Below, one piece after another: positions 41,031 to 50,334 of a stretch of DNA of 64,000 bases. The translations under genes were made by a program, and so were the position numbers. The DNA comes from an uncultured Oscillospiraceae bacterium (GTDB lineage Bacteria > Bacillota > Clostridia > Oscillospirales > Ruminococcaceae). How positions within the stretch are numbered: position 1 is the first letter of the stretch; every line of letters starts with the position of its first letter. The notes under the pieces were generated by a model, which saw nothing but the letters and a program-made list of their open reading frames with translations, had not been told where the DNA came from and searched no databases. The DNA lies in assembly GCA_910579545.1 (NCBI GenBank), contig CAJTVI010000003.1:1-64000 (forward strand), given 5' to 3'.

Positions 41031-42953
41031 ATGACCCCTGCCCAAAGGCGGCGCGGCCGGTTTGGCATCCAGGCGCGGGTGCTCAGCCTGGCGGTGCTCT
41101 TTACCCTTTTTACCGCCGGCATCATTATTTTCAGCAGCGCCCGCTCGCTGGCCCAGCAGCTGCGGCGCACCACCATCCAGTCGGCCGAGTACACCCTGCA
41201 GGCGGCGGCCTCCGGCATCCGCAAGGACATCCAGGAGGTGGACGACCTCTCGCTCTGGTGCTGTGTCGATTCCACCATCCGCACCGCCATGCTCACCGAC
41301 ATCTCCACCGGGGTGCTCACCCACACGGTCTACCCCATCATCGCCAACAAGTATAACTCAATGCATACCGCCCCCTACATCCAGCGGTTTCTGCTGGCCA
41401 GCCAGAACGGCCGGATCATCATGATGGGCACGGCGTCCAGCCAGTCCCGCGCCGTCGGGCAGGAGGCGCTGGGCCTTTTGCCCGGCATGGCTGAGGGCGA
41501 GCCCCTGGCCCGGTGGGATCGCATCCAAAAAGACCCGCTCATGCAGTTTGGCATCGTGATGGAGGGCATCCCCATCACCCGGCAGATGGTGCGGGGGCCC
41601 AGCCAGTACGCCGCGTCGGTCTACCTGTCGGTCTCGCCGGCCCTCATCACCGACCCGCTGCGCGCCCTCGCCCCCGAGGACGGCTCCTGGCTGTGCTGGG
41701 TCATGGGGGGCACCCTCTACCGGGTGGAGGACGGCGGCCTTGTGCCGCTGGGCGAGGCGGACGGGCTGCTCACCGGCGATCCCGCCGACCCGGACACCCT
41801 CGGCGCCGGCACCGCCGTCTACACCGCCCGGTTTGAGGAGGCCGACTACACCGCGGTGGTCTGCCCGCTGGGGCTGCACGAGCTCTCGCTGGGGCTGATG
41901 CTGCCCCAAAGCAAGCTGCCGGCCTCCCTTTACCTCTTGCGCGGGCCGGCCCTCATCGCCCTGGCGGTGGTGCTGGTCATGGGCCTTGGCATGGCCCTGC
42001 TGCTCCAGCGCACGGTGGCCGTGCCCATCGGCCAGCTGCAGCGGCGGATCGCCAAGGTCAGCGAGGGGGATTTTTCCACCGACGCCGGCATCGAGTGGAA
42101 CCACGAGCTGGGCGACGTGGGCCGGGGGATCAACCATCTGTCCCAGAGCGTCAGCGACCTGATGGCCCGGCGGGTGGAGGACGAAAAGCAGCAGCTGGAC
42201 CTTGAGTACCGGATGCTGCAAAACCAGATCAGCCCGCATTTTATCTACAACACCCTCAACAGCATCAAGTGGATGGCCACCATCCAACACGCGCCCGGGG
42301 TGGCCGAGATGGTCACCGCCCTCTCGCGGCTGCTCAAGAGCGTCTCCAAGGGCAACCAGCGGCTGGTGCCGCTGGCCGAGGAGTTCGGCCTTTTGGAGGA
42401 CTATTTTACCATCCAGCGCTACCGCTACGGCGGCACCCTCACCCTCAGCCTGCCCGCGGCCGGGGAGCTTGCGGCCTTTGCCGGCTACCGCATCCCCCGC
42501 TTTACCTTACAGCCCCTGGCCGAAAACGCCATCTTCCACGGCATCGAGCCCAAGGGCGGGGTGGGCTCGCTCAGCGTGAGCCTTGCCGCGGGCGAGGGGG
42601 GCGACCTGCTGCTGCGCCTGGCCGACGACGGGGTGGGCATGCCCCAGGAGCAGATCGGGCGGATCCTGGCCGGGCCGCAGACCGCCGGGGGCCAGCAGGC
42701 GCGCTTTCGGCATGTGGGGGTGTGGAACGTGCACCGGCTTTTGCAGCTGAGCTTTGGGCCGCAGTACGGCCTTGCCATCGAGAGCGGGCCGGCCGGCGGC
42801 ACCACGGTCACCCTGCGGCTGCCCCGCCCGGCCGAGGCCGCGCCGGACAGGACGGAAGCCGAACGGGGCGAAACCCCGCCGCCCGAACCCGGGCAGGCCG
42901 GGCCTGAACGCGGCGAAACCCCGCCGCCCGAACCCGAACAAAAGACCGGTTAA
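41031..42953 (+). CDS. Sensor histidine kinase, YesM family
   Basis: A 640-residue membrane kinase. Helices near residues 15-38 and 300-325 flank an extracellular sensing domain. A HAMP domain follows, then the His_kinase region LQNQISPHFIYNTLNSIKW with the phosphorylated His near residue 402, and a HATPase domain with LQPLAENAIFHGI and GVGMP. YesM/YesN systems switch on nearby ABC sugar importers. The last ~40 residues repeat ERGETPPPEP twice, an unusual tail. GGAGGG precedes the ATG. Confidence 0.93.
   Translation: MTPAQRRRGRFGIQARVLSLAVLFTLFTAGIIIFSSARSLAQQLRRTTIQSAEYTLQAAASGIRKDIQEVDDLSLWCCVDSTIRTAMLTDISTGVLTHTVYPIIANKYNSMHTAPYIQRFLLASQNGRIIMMGTASSQSRAVGQEALGLLPGMAEGEPLARWDRIQKDPLMQFGIVMEGIPITRQMVRGPSQYAASVYLSVSPALITDPLRALAPEDGSWLCWVMGGTLYRVEDGGLVPLGEADGLLTGDPADPDTLGAGTAVYTARFEEADYTAVVCPLGLHELSLGLMLPQSKLPASLYLLRGPALIALAVVLVMGLGMALLLQRTVAVPIGQLQRRIAKVSEGDFSTDAGIEWNHELGDVGRGINHLSQSVSDLMARRVEDEKQQLDLEYRMLQNQISPHFIYNTLNSIKWMATIQHAPGVAEMVTALSRLLKSVSKGNQRLVPLAEEFGLLEDYFTIQRYRYGGTLTLSLPAAGELAAFAGYRIPRFTLQPLAENAIFHGIEPKGGVGSLSVSLAAGEGGDLLLRLADDGVGMPQEQIGRILAGPQTAGGQQARFRHVGVWNVHRLLQLSFGPQYGLAIESGPAGGTTVTLRLPRPAEAAPDRTEAERGETPPPEPGQAGPERGETPPPEPEQKTG
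42860..42938 (+). repeat. Direct repeat encoding ERGETPPPEP at the kinase C-terminus
   Basis: Two copies of GGCGAAACCCCGCCGCCCGA (about 42868 and 42912) encode the duplicated Pro/Glu-rich tail. Confidence 0.75.
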
Positions 42954-42977
42954 ACCCCAAAAAGGAGGGCACAGCCA

Positions 42978-44227
42978 ATGCTGAAAGCGCTTTTGGTGGA
43001 CGACGAACCCCTGGTGCTGATCGGTTTGCAGGGCATGCTGGACTGGGAAGCCCTGGGCTGGGAGGTGGCGGGCACCGCCCGCAACGGCGGCGAGGCCCTG
43101 GAGGCCATCCGGCAAAAAAGCCCGACCTTGTTTTTTGCGACATCCGCATGCCGGTGATGGACGGGCTGGAGCTGGCCCGCCGCTGCCGGGAGGAGGACCC
43201 CGCGCTGCCCCTGTTTATCATGCTGACCAGCTATGAGGAGTTCGACTATGTCAAGCAGAGCCTGCGGCTGGGGGTGCTGGAGTACATGGTCAAGCTGGAG
43301 CTCACGGCCGAGGGGCTGGCCGCCGCATTGCAGCGGGCCGAGGTGCGCATCCGGCAGGAGCGCTCGCTGCGCGAGCCCTCCGCCCCGCCCGCGGCGGACG
43401 GGCTGGCCCAGTACCGCGAGCGGTTTTATTTACAGCTGTACGGCGGGCTTTTGAGCGACGCGGCGGTGTTCAGGCGGCTGTGCGGCGAACTGGGCCTTGC
43501 GTTTGACGCGCCGGCCTACGTGGTGGCGCTGGGCGCTTTGCAGACCCGCCTGCAGGACACCCGCCAGCTGGCGACCTTGAGCGCCGGGGTCACCAAGCTG
43601 GCGGCCGACACCCTGCCCAAGTTTTTGCCCTGCACGGTCACCGGCATGGACCTGCGGCACTTTTCGGTGCTCTTCCCGCTCAAGGAGACCGGGCGGCTGG
43701 AGGAGCAGCTCTCGGCCACCCTGCAAAAAACCGGCGAGCTGCTCTACGAGTACTTTGGCACCCCGGTGTGGTGGGCGGTGGGCCAGCCGGTGCAGAATAT
43801 CCTGGACGCGCAAAAAAGCCAGCGGGCCGCCTTTTCGGCCCTTGCGCTTTTAAGCGCCGAAAGCCCCATCGTCTTTGAGCCGGCCCGGGCCGGGGGCTAC
43901 CACGCCCAGCAGGTGGTGCAGATCCAGGAGTACATCCAGCAGAACCTGGATAAGCGGCTCTCGCTCAACGATGTGGCGTCGGTGTTCGGCATCAGCCCCA
44001 ACTATCTGAGCCAGCTGTTTGCCCAGTGGGGCGAGAGCGGCTTTGTGGAGTTTGTCACCGCGACGCGGGTCAACGCCGCCAAGGAGCTGATGGCCAGCAC
44101 CGACCTGAAGATCTACGAGATCAGCGACAAATTGGGCTTTGAGAGCGCCTTTTACTTCAGCAAGGTGTTTAAAAAGGTGGAGGGCGTCACCCCGCGGGCC
44201 TACATCCAGCGCCTGAAGGGGAATTGA
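42978..44227 (+). pseudogene. Response regulator, YesN/AraC type, frameshifted in receiver domain
   Basis: The receiver starts with the ATG at 42978 (AAAGGAGG upstream) and reads LLVDDEPLVLIGLQGMLDW. At a run of six A (43114-43119) the frame is lost and stops at 43155 after 59 codons. The continuation, with the phosphoacceptor in LVFCDIRMPVMDG, is one frame back and stays open to 44227. Seven A would restore QKKPDLVFCDIRMP. The rest has a receiver end, a linker, and a C-terminal AraC HTH (LSLNDVASVFGISPNYLSQLF). It may be a real lesion, slippage-dependent expression, or a base-call error. Confidence 0.85.
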
Positions 44228-44247
44228 ACGCCGAAAGGAAACATGAG

Positions 44248-45672
44248 ATGAGCCTGTTTGGAATGGAACGGTTTTCCGCCCCCGGCGCCCCGCCCCCGCA
44301 AGGGGGACCGGGGCGGTATTTTGCGGCGGCGTGGCAGAACCTGGGCGGCCTTTTGGGGGCAAACCTTTTGTGCTGCGCCGGCTTTCTGCCGCTGGCGCTG
44401 GGGGTCAGCTTAGGGGTGGTGTACCAGAACTTCTGGCTCACCCTGCTGGGCGGTGCGCTGGGCGGCGCGCTGGCCGGCCCCTGCTGGACGGCGATGTTTT
44501 CGCTCTCGCTGCAGGCCTTTTGCGGCGGCACCCGGGGCTGGCTGCGCCGCTGGCGGCGGGCCGCCCTGGCTGCGCCCGGCCCCTCGGCCCTCGCCGGCAG
44601 CCTGCTTGGCATGCTGGGGGGCGCGGTGCTGCTGGTGGGGCGGCTGGCGGGGGAGGGCCTTGTCCTGCAAACGGCCGCGCCCGCCTTGGTCTGGGCTGCC
44701 CTGGCGGCGGACGGGCTGCTGCTGGCCCTCGAGACCGCCCTGCTCTCGGCCATCTTTGCTGTGGAGCGCCCGGTGCCGGGGGGCAAGGCCGAGGGGCCCG
44801 CGCCCCGGCCCACCCTGCGCGGGCGCACGGTGGCCCTGCTGCTGGCGGCCCCGGGCCGGGTGCTGGCCGCCGGTGCGGCGCTGCTGGCCTGGTGCCTGGG
44901 GGCGGTGGCCCTCTTCCCGGTCAGTGTGCCGTTTGCGCTGGCAGTGGGCTTTTGGCCGGCGGCGCTGCTGGCGGCCCAGCTGCTCTTAAAGCCGATCGGG
45001 GAAGTGTTTGGCCTGCCGCAGGAATTTGGCCCCCTGCCCCCCGAGCGTCCGGCCCCGCGCCCGGCCCAAGGCGGCCCTGATGCGCGCCAGCGCGCCGAGA
45101 TCTTCTGGCGGCGGCGGGGCCCGGTGGTGATCATCGCGGCGGCGGCGGTGCTGCTGCTGGCCTGGGGCGGCAGCCAGCTGCTGGCCCCCCGGCCGGACCT
45201 GGAGATCGCGGTGGTGCACGCCCAGCCCCTGCCGGACGGGGTGCTGGCGGCACTGCAAAATTCCCTCGCCGCCCGGGTGGGGGACCTCAACGGGGACGGC
45301 CGGGCCGCCGTGCGGGTCAACGATTACACGGTGGTGTTTAGCGGCGCCTCGCAGGACGCCGACCGCCAGACCGCCGGCTCCACCCTGCTGGTCTCGGACC
45401 TTGCCGCCCAGCAGAGCGCGGTCTATGTAGTGGAGGACCCGGAGGGCTTCCTTGCCCGGTATGCCGACCAGGTGATCCCCGCCGAAGCCCGCCTTTGGGC
45501 CGATTGGCCGGCCCTGGCCGCCCTCGACGCGGGCAGCTACGCCCGGCTGGAGGCGATGGAGGCCGACCTGCCCGGCCAGCAGCTGCTGGCCGGCCTTACC
45601 GTGCTGCCCGGCCGGCAGGCGGATCCCGCCCTTTTGCAGGCCCTGCTGGGGCCAGGCGGGCAACAGCCCTGA
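44248..45672 (+). CDS. YesL-like (DUF624) membrane protein with extra C-terminal domain
   Basis: A 474-residue protein. The first ~240 residues form several hydrophobic helices in the DUF624/YesL manner (YFAAAWQNLGGLLGANLLCC, FWLTLLGGALGGALAGPCWTAMF). A further helix near 290-305 is followed by an unusual ~165-residue domain containing GDLNGDGRAAV, an EF-hand or dockerin-like calcium loop. YesL proteins accompany YesM/YesN-type regulators; their job is unclear. The fusion partner is not recognised. AAAGGAA precedes the ATG at 44248. Lies 20 bp after the response regulator. Confidence 0.7.
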   Translation: MSLFGMERFSAPGAPPPQGGPGRYFAAAWQNLGGLLGANLLCCAGFLPLALGVSLGVVYQNFWLTLLGGALGGALAGPCWTAMFSLSLQAFCGGTRGWLRRWRRAALAAPGPSALAGSLLGMLGGAVLLVGRLAGEGLVLQTAAPALVWAALAADGLLLALETALLSAIFAVERPVPGGKAEGPAPRPTLRGRTVALLLAAPGRVLAAGAALLAWCLGAVALFPVSVPFALAVGFWPAALLAAQLLLKPIGEVFGLPQEFGPLPPERPAPRPAQGGPDARQRAEIFWRRRGPVVIIAAAAVLLLAWGGSQLLAPRPDLEIAVVHAQPLPDGVLAALQNSLAARVGDLNGDGRAAVRVNDYTVVFSGASQDADRQTAGSTLLVSDLAAQQSAVYVVEDPEGFLARYADQVIPAEARLWADWPALAALDAGSYARLEAMEADLPGQQLLAGLTVLPGRQADPALLQALLGPGGQQP

Positions 45673-45695
45673 CAGATTCGCAGGAGGGAAACCCT

Positions 45696-47921
45696 ATGAT
45701 CTACTATGCCCGCTCCCAAAACGACGCCGGCCAGCCCGAAACGGCGGCCCACCACCTGCAGCGGGTCGCCGCGCTCTGCCAAAAATTCTGCGCCCCGCTG
45801 GGGGACGAGGCGGCCGGGGAATGGATGGGCCTTTTCCACGACCTTGGCAAGTACAGCCCGCTCTTCCAGCAGGTGCTGGCCGGCCGCGCCCGGCATGTGG
45901 ACCACGCCCTGCCCGGCGCGGCCCTGCTGTACATGCGCCTGTGCGGCCGCGGCGGCGAAAACGGCCGCTTTTTGCCGCTGGCGCTGGCGGTGCGGGCCCA
46001 CCACGGCAGCCTTTCGGCCGATACCGGGGAGTTCCGGGCCTGGTGCAGCGGCAAAACCGACGGCCTTGGGCCGGACGGGCGGCGCTACTCGATCCCCAGC
46101 GCCCGGGACGCCGCCTGCCGCGCCGCCTTTGAGGCCTTTATGCGGGAAAACCCGATGCCCGCCCGGCTGCCCGCCCCGCCGGTGGGCCCCCCGCAAACGC
46201 CGGAGGACGCCGCCGGCTGGATGCTCTTTGTGCGGCTGCTCTTTTCGGCCCTCACCGACGCCGACTACACCGCCGCCGCCGAGCATTTTGAGCCGGATGC
46301 CCTGGCCCGCAGCGCCCTGCCGCCGGTGGATGTCGCCGCCGCCCGGCAGGCCCTGGAGGAATACCGCGCCGCCCTGCGCCAAAAGGCCGCCGATGGGGGC
46401 GACCCTGCCATGGCCGCGGTGCGGGAGGAATTGTTTGAGGCCTGCCGCCAAGCGGGGGCCAAGGCAGAGCCCGGCGCCTACACCCTCACCGCCCCCACCG
46501 GCGCGGGCAAGACCCTGGCCCTTTTGGCCTTTGGGCTGGAGCAGCTGGCCCAGGGGCGGCGGCGGATCATCCTTGTGCTGCCCTACCTCTCGGTTTTGGA
46601 GCAGAACGCCGCCGTCTGGCGCGGCATCCTGCCCCAGCTGCTCGAGGACCACAGCCAGCTGCGCCCGGACGACGAGCAGGCCGCCCGGCTGCTGGCCCAG
46701 CGGTGGGACGCCGGCTGCATCGTGACCACCTCGGTGCGGTTTTTTGAGGGGCTCTTCTCCTGCTCCGGGCCGGACTGCCGGCGGCTGCACCAGATCGCGG
46801 GCAGCGTGATCCTGTTCGACGAGGCCCAAAGCCTGCCCGCCAGCCTGGCCAATGCCACCCTGCGCGCCTTGCGGGAGCTGAGCGGGCGCTGGGGCTGCAC
46901 GGTGGTCTTTTCCAGCGCCACCCAGCCCGCGTTTGACGCGCTGGCCGGCCCCTTCTGGGCCCCGCAGGAGCTGGCGCCAAACCCCCGGGCCCTCTTTGAG
47001 CGCGCCCGCCGGGTCACCTGCCGCTGGCAGCTTACCCCCCAGCCGCTTGAGGAGGTCGCCCGCAGCGCGGCCGGCGGGCCCAACGCCTGCGTCATCCTCA
47101 ACCTGCGCCGCCACGCCCGCCAGGTCTACGAGGCGCTGCGGGCGCTCCGCCCGGCCGAAGAGGTCTTTTTGCTCTCCACCGAGCTCTGCCCCGCCCACCG
47201 CACCGCCCTGCTAAGGCAGGTCAAGGCCCGGCTGCAGGGCGGCCAGCCCTGTTACCTTGCGGCCACCCAGTGCATCGAGGCCGGGGTGGACCTGAGCTTT
47301 GACGCGGTGTTCCGGGCGCTGGCCCCGCTGGAGGGCATCGTACAGGCGGCCGGCCGCTGCAACCGGCACGACACCCGCCGCCGCGGGCTCGTTACGGTAT
47401 TTGTGCCCCGGCAGGAGGGCGGCCGCCTCTACCCGGACGATTTTTACCGCCAGGGGGCCAACGCGGTGCACGCGCTGCGCAGCCGCCACCCCATCGAGCT
47501 GGACGACCCTGCGCATATCCGGGAATATTACGACATCCTCTACGGCCAGGGCTATCTGAAGGACAAGCCCGCCCTCACCGCCGCCATCCAGAACCTCGAC
47601 TTTGCCGGGGTGCGCCGCCAGTACCGGCTCATCGAGCAGGCCGGGGCGCCGGTGGTGGTGCCCTACGCCGGCGAGGCGGAGCTTTACGCCCAGCTCTGCG
47701 CCGAGGCCGAACACGGCGTCACCGGCGGCTGGCTGCGCAAGGCCGCCCCCCTCACCATCACCTGCTACGACCAAAAGCTTGTGGCCGCCTGCTGCGAACC
47801 GCTGCACACCCCCGCCCGCGGCGGCCAGCCGCCGGCCTTCGCGGGCTGCTGGCTGCTGCGGGATCCCACCCAGTACGACAGCGCCCGCACCGGCCTGTGC
47901 CTGCGCGCGGAGATGGCATAA
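45696..47921 (+). CDS. cas3: Cas3-like HD nuclease-helicase, orphan
   Basis: A 741-residue protein with the full Cas3 plan. The N-terminal HD nuclease has HH at ~20, FHDLGK near 50, DHALPG near 70 and RAHHGS near 107. The SF2 helicase follows: Walker A TAPTGAGKT near residue 268, LFDEAQSLP near 375, SSATQP near 405 and motif VI AGRCNRHD near 555. In type I CRISPR systems Cas3 degrades target DNA after Cascade binding. No other cas gene or CRISPR array is in the window. CAGGAGGG precedes the ATG, only 23 bp after the YesL-like gene, so it may be co-transcribed with the two-component set. Confidence 0.88.
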   Translation: MIYYARSQNDAGQPETAAHHLQRVAALCQKFCAPLGDEAAGEWMGLFHDLGKYSPLFQQVLAGRARHVDHALPGAALLYMRLCGRGGENGRFLPLALAVRAHHGSLSADTGEFRAWCSGKTDGLGPDGRRYSIPSARDAACRAAFEAFMRENPMPARLPAPPVGPPQTPEDAAGWMLFVRLLFSALTDADYTAAAEHFEPDALARSALPPVDVAAARQALEEYRAALRQKAADGGDPAMAAVREELFEACRQAGAKAEPGAYTLTAPTGAGKTLALLAFGLEQLAQGRRRIILVLPYLSVLEQNAAVWRGILPQLLEDHSQLRPDDEQAARLLAQRWDAGCIVTTSVRFFEGLFSCSGPDCRRLHQIAGSVILFDEAQSLPASLANATLRALRELSGRWGCTVVFSSATQPAFDALAGPFWAPQELAPNPRALFERARRVTCRWQLTPQPLEEVARSAAGGPNACVILNLRRHARQVYEALRALRPAEEVFLLSTELCPAHRTALLRQVKARLQGGQPCYLAATQCIEAGVDLSFDAVFRALAPLEGIVQAAGRCNRHDTRRRGLVTVFVPRQEGGRLYPDDFYRQGANAVHALRSRHPIELDDPAHIREYYDILYGQGYLKDKPALTAAIQNLDFAGVRRQYRLIEQAGAPVVVPYAGEAELYAQLCAEAEHGVTGGWLRKAAPLTITCYDQKLVAACCEPLHTPARGGQPPAFAGCWLLRDPTQYDSARTGLCLRAEMA

Positions 47922-47928
47922 AGGCCGC

Positions 47929-47961
47929 AAAAAGGCCGCCGGGCATTTTGCCCGGCGGCCT
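47929..47961 (-). terminator. Terminator of the DnaJ operon
   Basis: 13-bp stem AGGCCGCCGGGCA / TGCCCGGCGGCCT with a TTT loop. The T-tract is on the minus strand (TTTTT), matching the DnaJ gene direction, and the stem also closes the converging cas3 transcript. Confidence 0.75.
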
Positions 47962-48004
47962 GCGTATGTTTGAAAGCTGTTGTTTTTGTTGCTGCGCGGC
48001 CGTT

Positions 48005-48721
48005 TCAGCACCAGCAGCAAAAAAAGGGGCAGAAGAGGTTGGCCAGCATGGTGGGCAGGCAAAAGCTGTTTACCAGGTTCATGCTGGGCGCGCCGTAGGC
48101 GCGGCTGTAGTTCTGGTACCGGTCGCTCTGGCCGGTCAGCGCGTCCACCACCCGGCGGTATTCGGGGTTGCCGGGCTCCAGCTCGGCGGCGCGGCGGGCG
48201 TGCTGCTCGGCCGTGAGGCTGTTGCCAAGGCCGGCGTTGGCCAGGGCGCTGTAGTAGTACCAGCGGGCGGTGCGCTCGCCGGGGGCCAGCGCGGCCAGCG
48301 CGCCCAGCGCCTCGCGGTAGCGGCGGTTTTGCAGGTAATTGCGGGCCGCCTGCAGCTCCACCGGCTCGCGGCCGGCGCCGGACGCGCCAAAGTCGTCCGC
48401 CGAAAAGCCGCCGAACCCCCCAAACCCGCCAAACGGCCCGTAGTAAAAGCCGCCGTAGGGCCCGTAGTTGGACCGGCCGCCCTGCTGCTGGCTGGTGTAG
48501 CCGCCCCGGCCGCCGTAGCCGTCAAAGCCGGCCGGGCCGCCCTGGCGCTGCTTCATCACCTGGTCGTAGGCGGCCTGTACCTCCTTGAACTTTTCCTCGG
48601 CCTGCGCGTCGCCGGGGTTGAGGTCCGGGTGGTACCGCTTGCACAGCCCCCGGTAGGCTTTTTTGACCTCGTCATCCCCCGCCGCGGGGGAGACGCCAAG
48701 GATCTCGTAAGGGTCTCTCAA
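48005..48721 (-). CDS. J-domain protein with TPR-like and Cys-rich C-terminus
   Basis: A 238-residue DnaJ-like protein. The J-domain occupies residues 1-65 (DPYEILGV, with HPD in RYHPDLNPG). A Gly/Tyr/Phe-rich linker follows, then a TPR-like pair of helices (NYLQNRRYREALGALAAL) and a C-terminal FCPFFCCWC. It should recruit DnaK. The TTG start at 48721 has GGAGGG upstream. Together with DUF5685 and a zinc-ribbon membrane protein it forms a minus-strand operon that I know recurs in clostridia, without a defined function. Confidence 0.88.
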   Translation of the reverse strand: MRDPYEILGVSPAAGDDEVKKAYRGLCKRYHPDLNPGDAQAEEKFKEVQAAYDQVMKQRQGGPAGFDGYGGRGGYTSQQQGGRSNYGPYGGFYYGPFGGFGGFGGFSADDFGASGAGREPVELQAARNYLQNRRYREALGALAALAPGERTARWYYYSALANAGLGNSLTAEQHARRAAELEPGNPEYRRVVDALTGQSDRYQNYSRAYGAPSMNLVNSFCLPTMLANLFCPFFCCWC

Positions 48722-48839
48722 GGCCGCCCTCCTTTTTGCGTTTGGGCCGTGCTTTGCGCTCTTTGCGCCCGTGCGCCGCCGGATGCGCTTGCTGCTGCGG
48801 CAGCGCGCGCTGTTCGCCCTTTGCGCCCGCCGGGCGGTT

Positions 48840-49676
48840 TCAGCCCCCGCCGGGGCCGCCGCGCTCCTTTTGCAGGGCCGCGTACCGCACCCAGACGCCG
48901 GAATACAGGATGTTGCGCAGGATGTCCGCGTCCTGCAAGATGGGCAGCCGCTCAAAGGCGGCCGCGCACTGGGCCATCAGGGCGGTGAGCATCCGGTGGC
49001 AGGCCGCTTCGAACCCCGGCCCGGCCGCCATGCCCTGCAATGGGTTGTAGCGGCCCTTTTTGCGGTCTTTGGGCAGGTCCTCGTAGGCGTCCATCAGGTA
49101 GATGAACTTGCCAAGGCTCATGCCCATCTCCTGCAGCTCGGCGCTCCATTCGTCCCGCCGCAGGTCGAACAGCTCGGCCAGCATCGCGCCAAAATAGCTG
49201 CTCATGGCGTCCGGGTCCTGGCGGTTTTCCGCCTCTCCCTCGGCCAGCTTTGCCAGCCCCAAGTGGATGGCCGCGCACTGGCGGGGGTACCTGCCGGCCA
49301 GGGCCAAATGCCGCTTTTCCAGCGCCGCCGCGGCCAGCCGGCTGGCCGGGCTGCGCTCGTCCTGCCAGTTGTCCAGCAGCTTGCGGTAGCCAAGCTCCAG
49401 GGTCATGTCGGCCGCATAGTCGGTAAACTCGTTGCACACCGTGTCCTTTTGGCGCAGCGGGTGCAAAAGGCAGCGCACCGGCTCCTCGCGGCTCTCCGGC
49501 TCGTACAAACCGGAGAGCAGGATGGCCAGGAAGGCGGTGTCATACGAGAGGGTCAGCTGCCCCTTTACCCCGTGCAGAGCGCGCAGCCGGCGGCAGAGCC
49601 CGCAGTAATAGGCCTTGTACCGCCTTGCCTGATCGGGGCTCAGGCCGGCCCGGTTTGCGGTGACGTATCCGAACAT
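48840..49676 (-). CDS. DUF5685 family protein
   Basis: A 278-residue, mostly helical protein. The N-terminus has YCGLCRRL (CxxC, residues ~24-30) and two further Cys near residues 69 and 81; FIYLMDAYEDLPKD near 195 contains an Asp-x3-Asp pattern. This matches the DUF5685 family, which usually sits beside a J-domain protein gene as here. No known function; a metal-site or prenyl-synthase-like fold is conceivable. The end is Gly-rich. It starts 7 bp beyond the stop of the zinc-ribbon gene. Confidence 0.78.
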   Translation of the reverse strand: MFGYVTANRAGLSPDQARRYKAYYCGLCRRLRALHGVKGQLTLSYDTAFLAILLSGLYEPESREEPVRCLLHPLRQKDTVCNEFTDYAADMTLELGYRKLLDNWQDERSPASRLAAAALEKRHLALAGRYPRQCAAIHLGLAKLAEGEAENRQDPDAMSSYFGAMLAELFDLRRDEWSAELQEMGMSLGKFIYLMDAYEDLPKDRKKGRYNPLQGMAAGPGFEAACHRMLTALMAQCAAAFERLPILQDADILRNILYSGVWVRYAALQKERGGPGGG

Positions 49677-49682
49677 GGCGTG

Positions 49683-50084
49683 TCAGCTCTTTTTTAAAAA
49701 TTCCGTTTTGCATTTGGGGCAGGTCACGGCGATGCGGCCGTGCCCGCGGGGTACCCGCATCTTCTGGCGGCAATTGGGGCAGCGGAAGTACCGGTAGAGC
49801 CCGCGCTGGGCCCACTCCAGCCTTTTTTGCCGCACCCCGCTCCGCAGCCGCTCTGTGCAGCGGTAAAAAACGGCGTTTTCGGCCGCGCGGCGGGCGGTGC
49901 TGCGGCTGAACATCCTGAAATAGCACACCGCCAGCAGCCCAAGGCCCAGCCAGTCCAGCAGCGGCCAGCGCAGCAGCAGGGCCAGCAGGATGCACACCAG
50001 CGCAGCCCCGCTCAAAAAGCGGCCCAGAAGATCAACGCCGTACCGCCCCGCCATCCAGCGGCGCAGCCGTTCCCGCAGGGGCAT
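49683..50084 (-). CDS. Membrane protein with C-terminal zinc ribbon
   Basis: A 133-residue protein. One long or two short membrane segments (about residues 22-60) are followed by a basic region and a four-Cys zinc ribbon, CPNCRQKMRVPRG...TCPKCKTEF (residues ~103-130). The ATG at 50084 is used; a GTG three codons earlier is possible. First gene of the operon with DUF5685 and the J-domain protein, so the three may act together at the membrane. Function unknown. Confidence 0.78.
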   Translation of the reverse strand: MPLRERLRRWMAGRYGVDLLGRFLSGAALVCILLALLLRWPLLDWLGLGLLAVCYFRMFSRSTARRAAENAVFYRCTERLRSGVRQKRLEWAQRGLYRYFRCPNCRQKMRVPRGHGRIAVTCPKCKTEFLKKS

Positions 50085-50334
50085 GGTACCCACCGCCTTT
50101 CTCTAAAAACGCGGCGGCCGGCCCGGCCGCCCATAAAAAGCCGTTACCCCTATGATGGCACAAGAATATTGAGAATTTTTGAACAAACCAAAAAAAGGCG
50201 GGCGGCAAAGGGCAAAACTGCGCCCCCGCCGCCCGAAAAAGCAGGATAAAGGCCCGCCCGCGGGGCGGGAGCAGCCGCCTCGCCCTTGGCCGTGATGCAG
50301 GGGCGGGCTCCCAAATACGCCCGCGGGGCGGCGC

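Noticed and set aside
43110..43125. Classic programmed -1 frameshift site
   Set aside because: The zero-frame heptamer reads A-AAA-AGC, so the second codon cannot re-pair after slipping. Single-tRNA or polymerase slippage remains possible but not the standard signal.
45696..50300. Possible CRISPR array near cas3
   Set aside because: I scanned the flanks for regularly spaced 28-37 bp repeats and found none; both sides are filled with unrelated genes.
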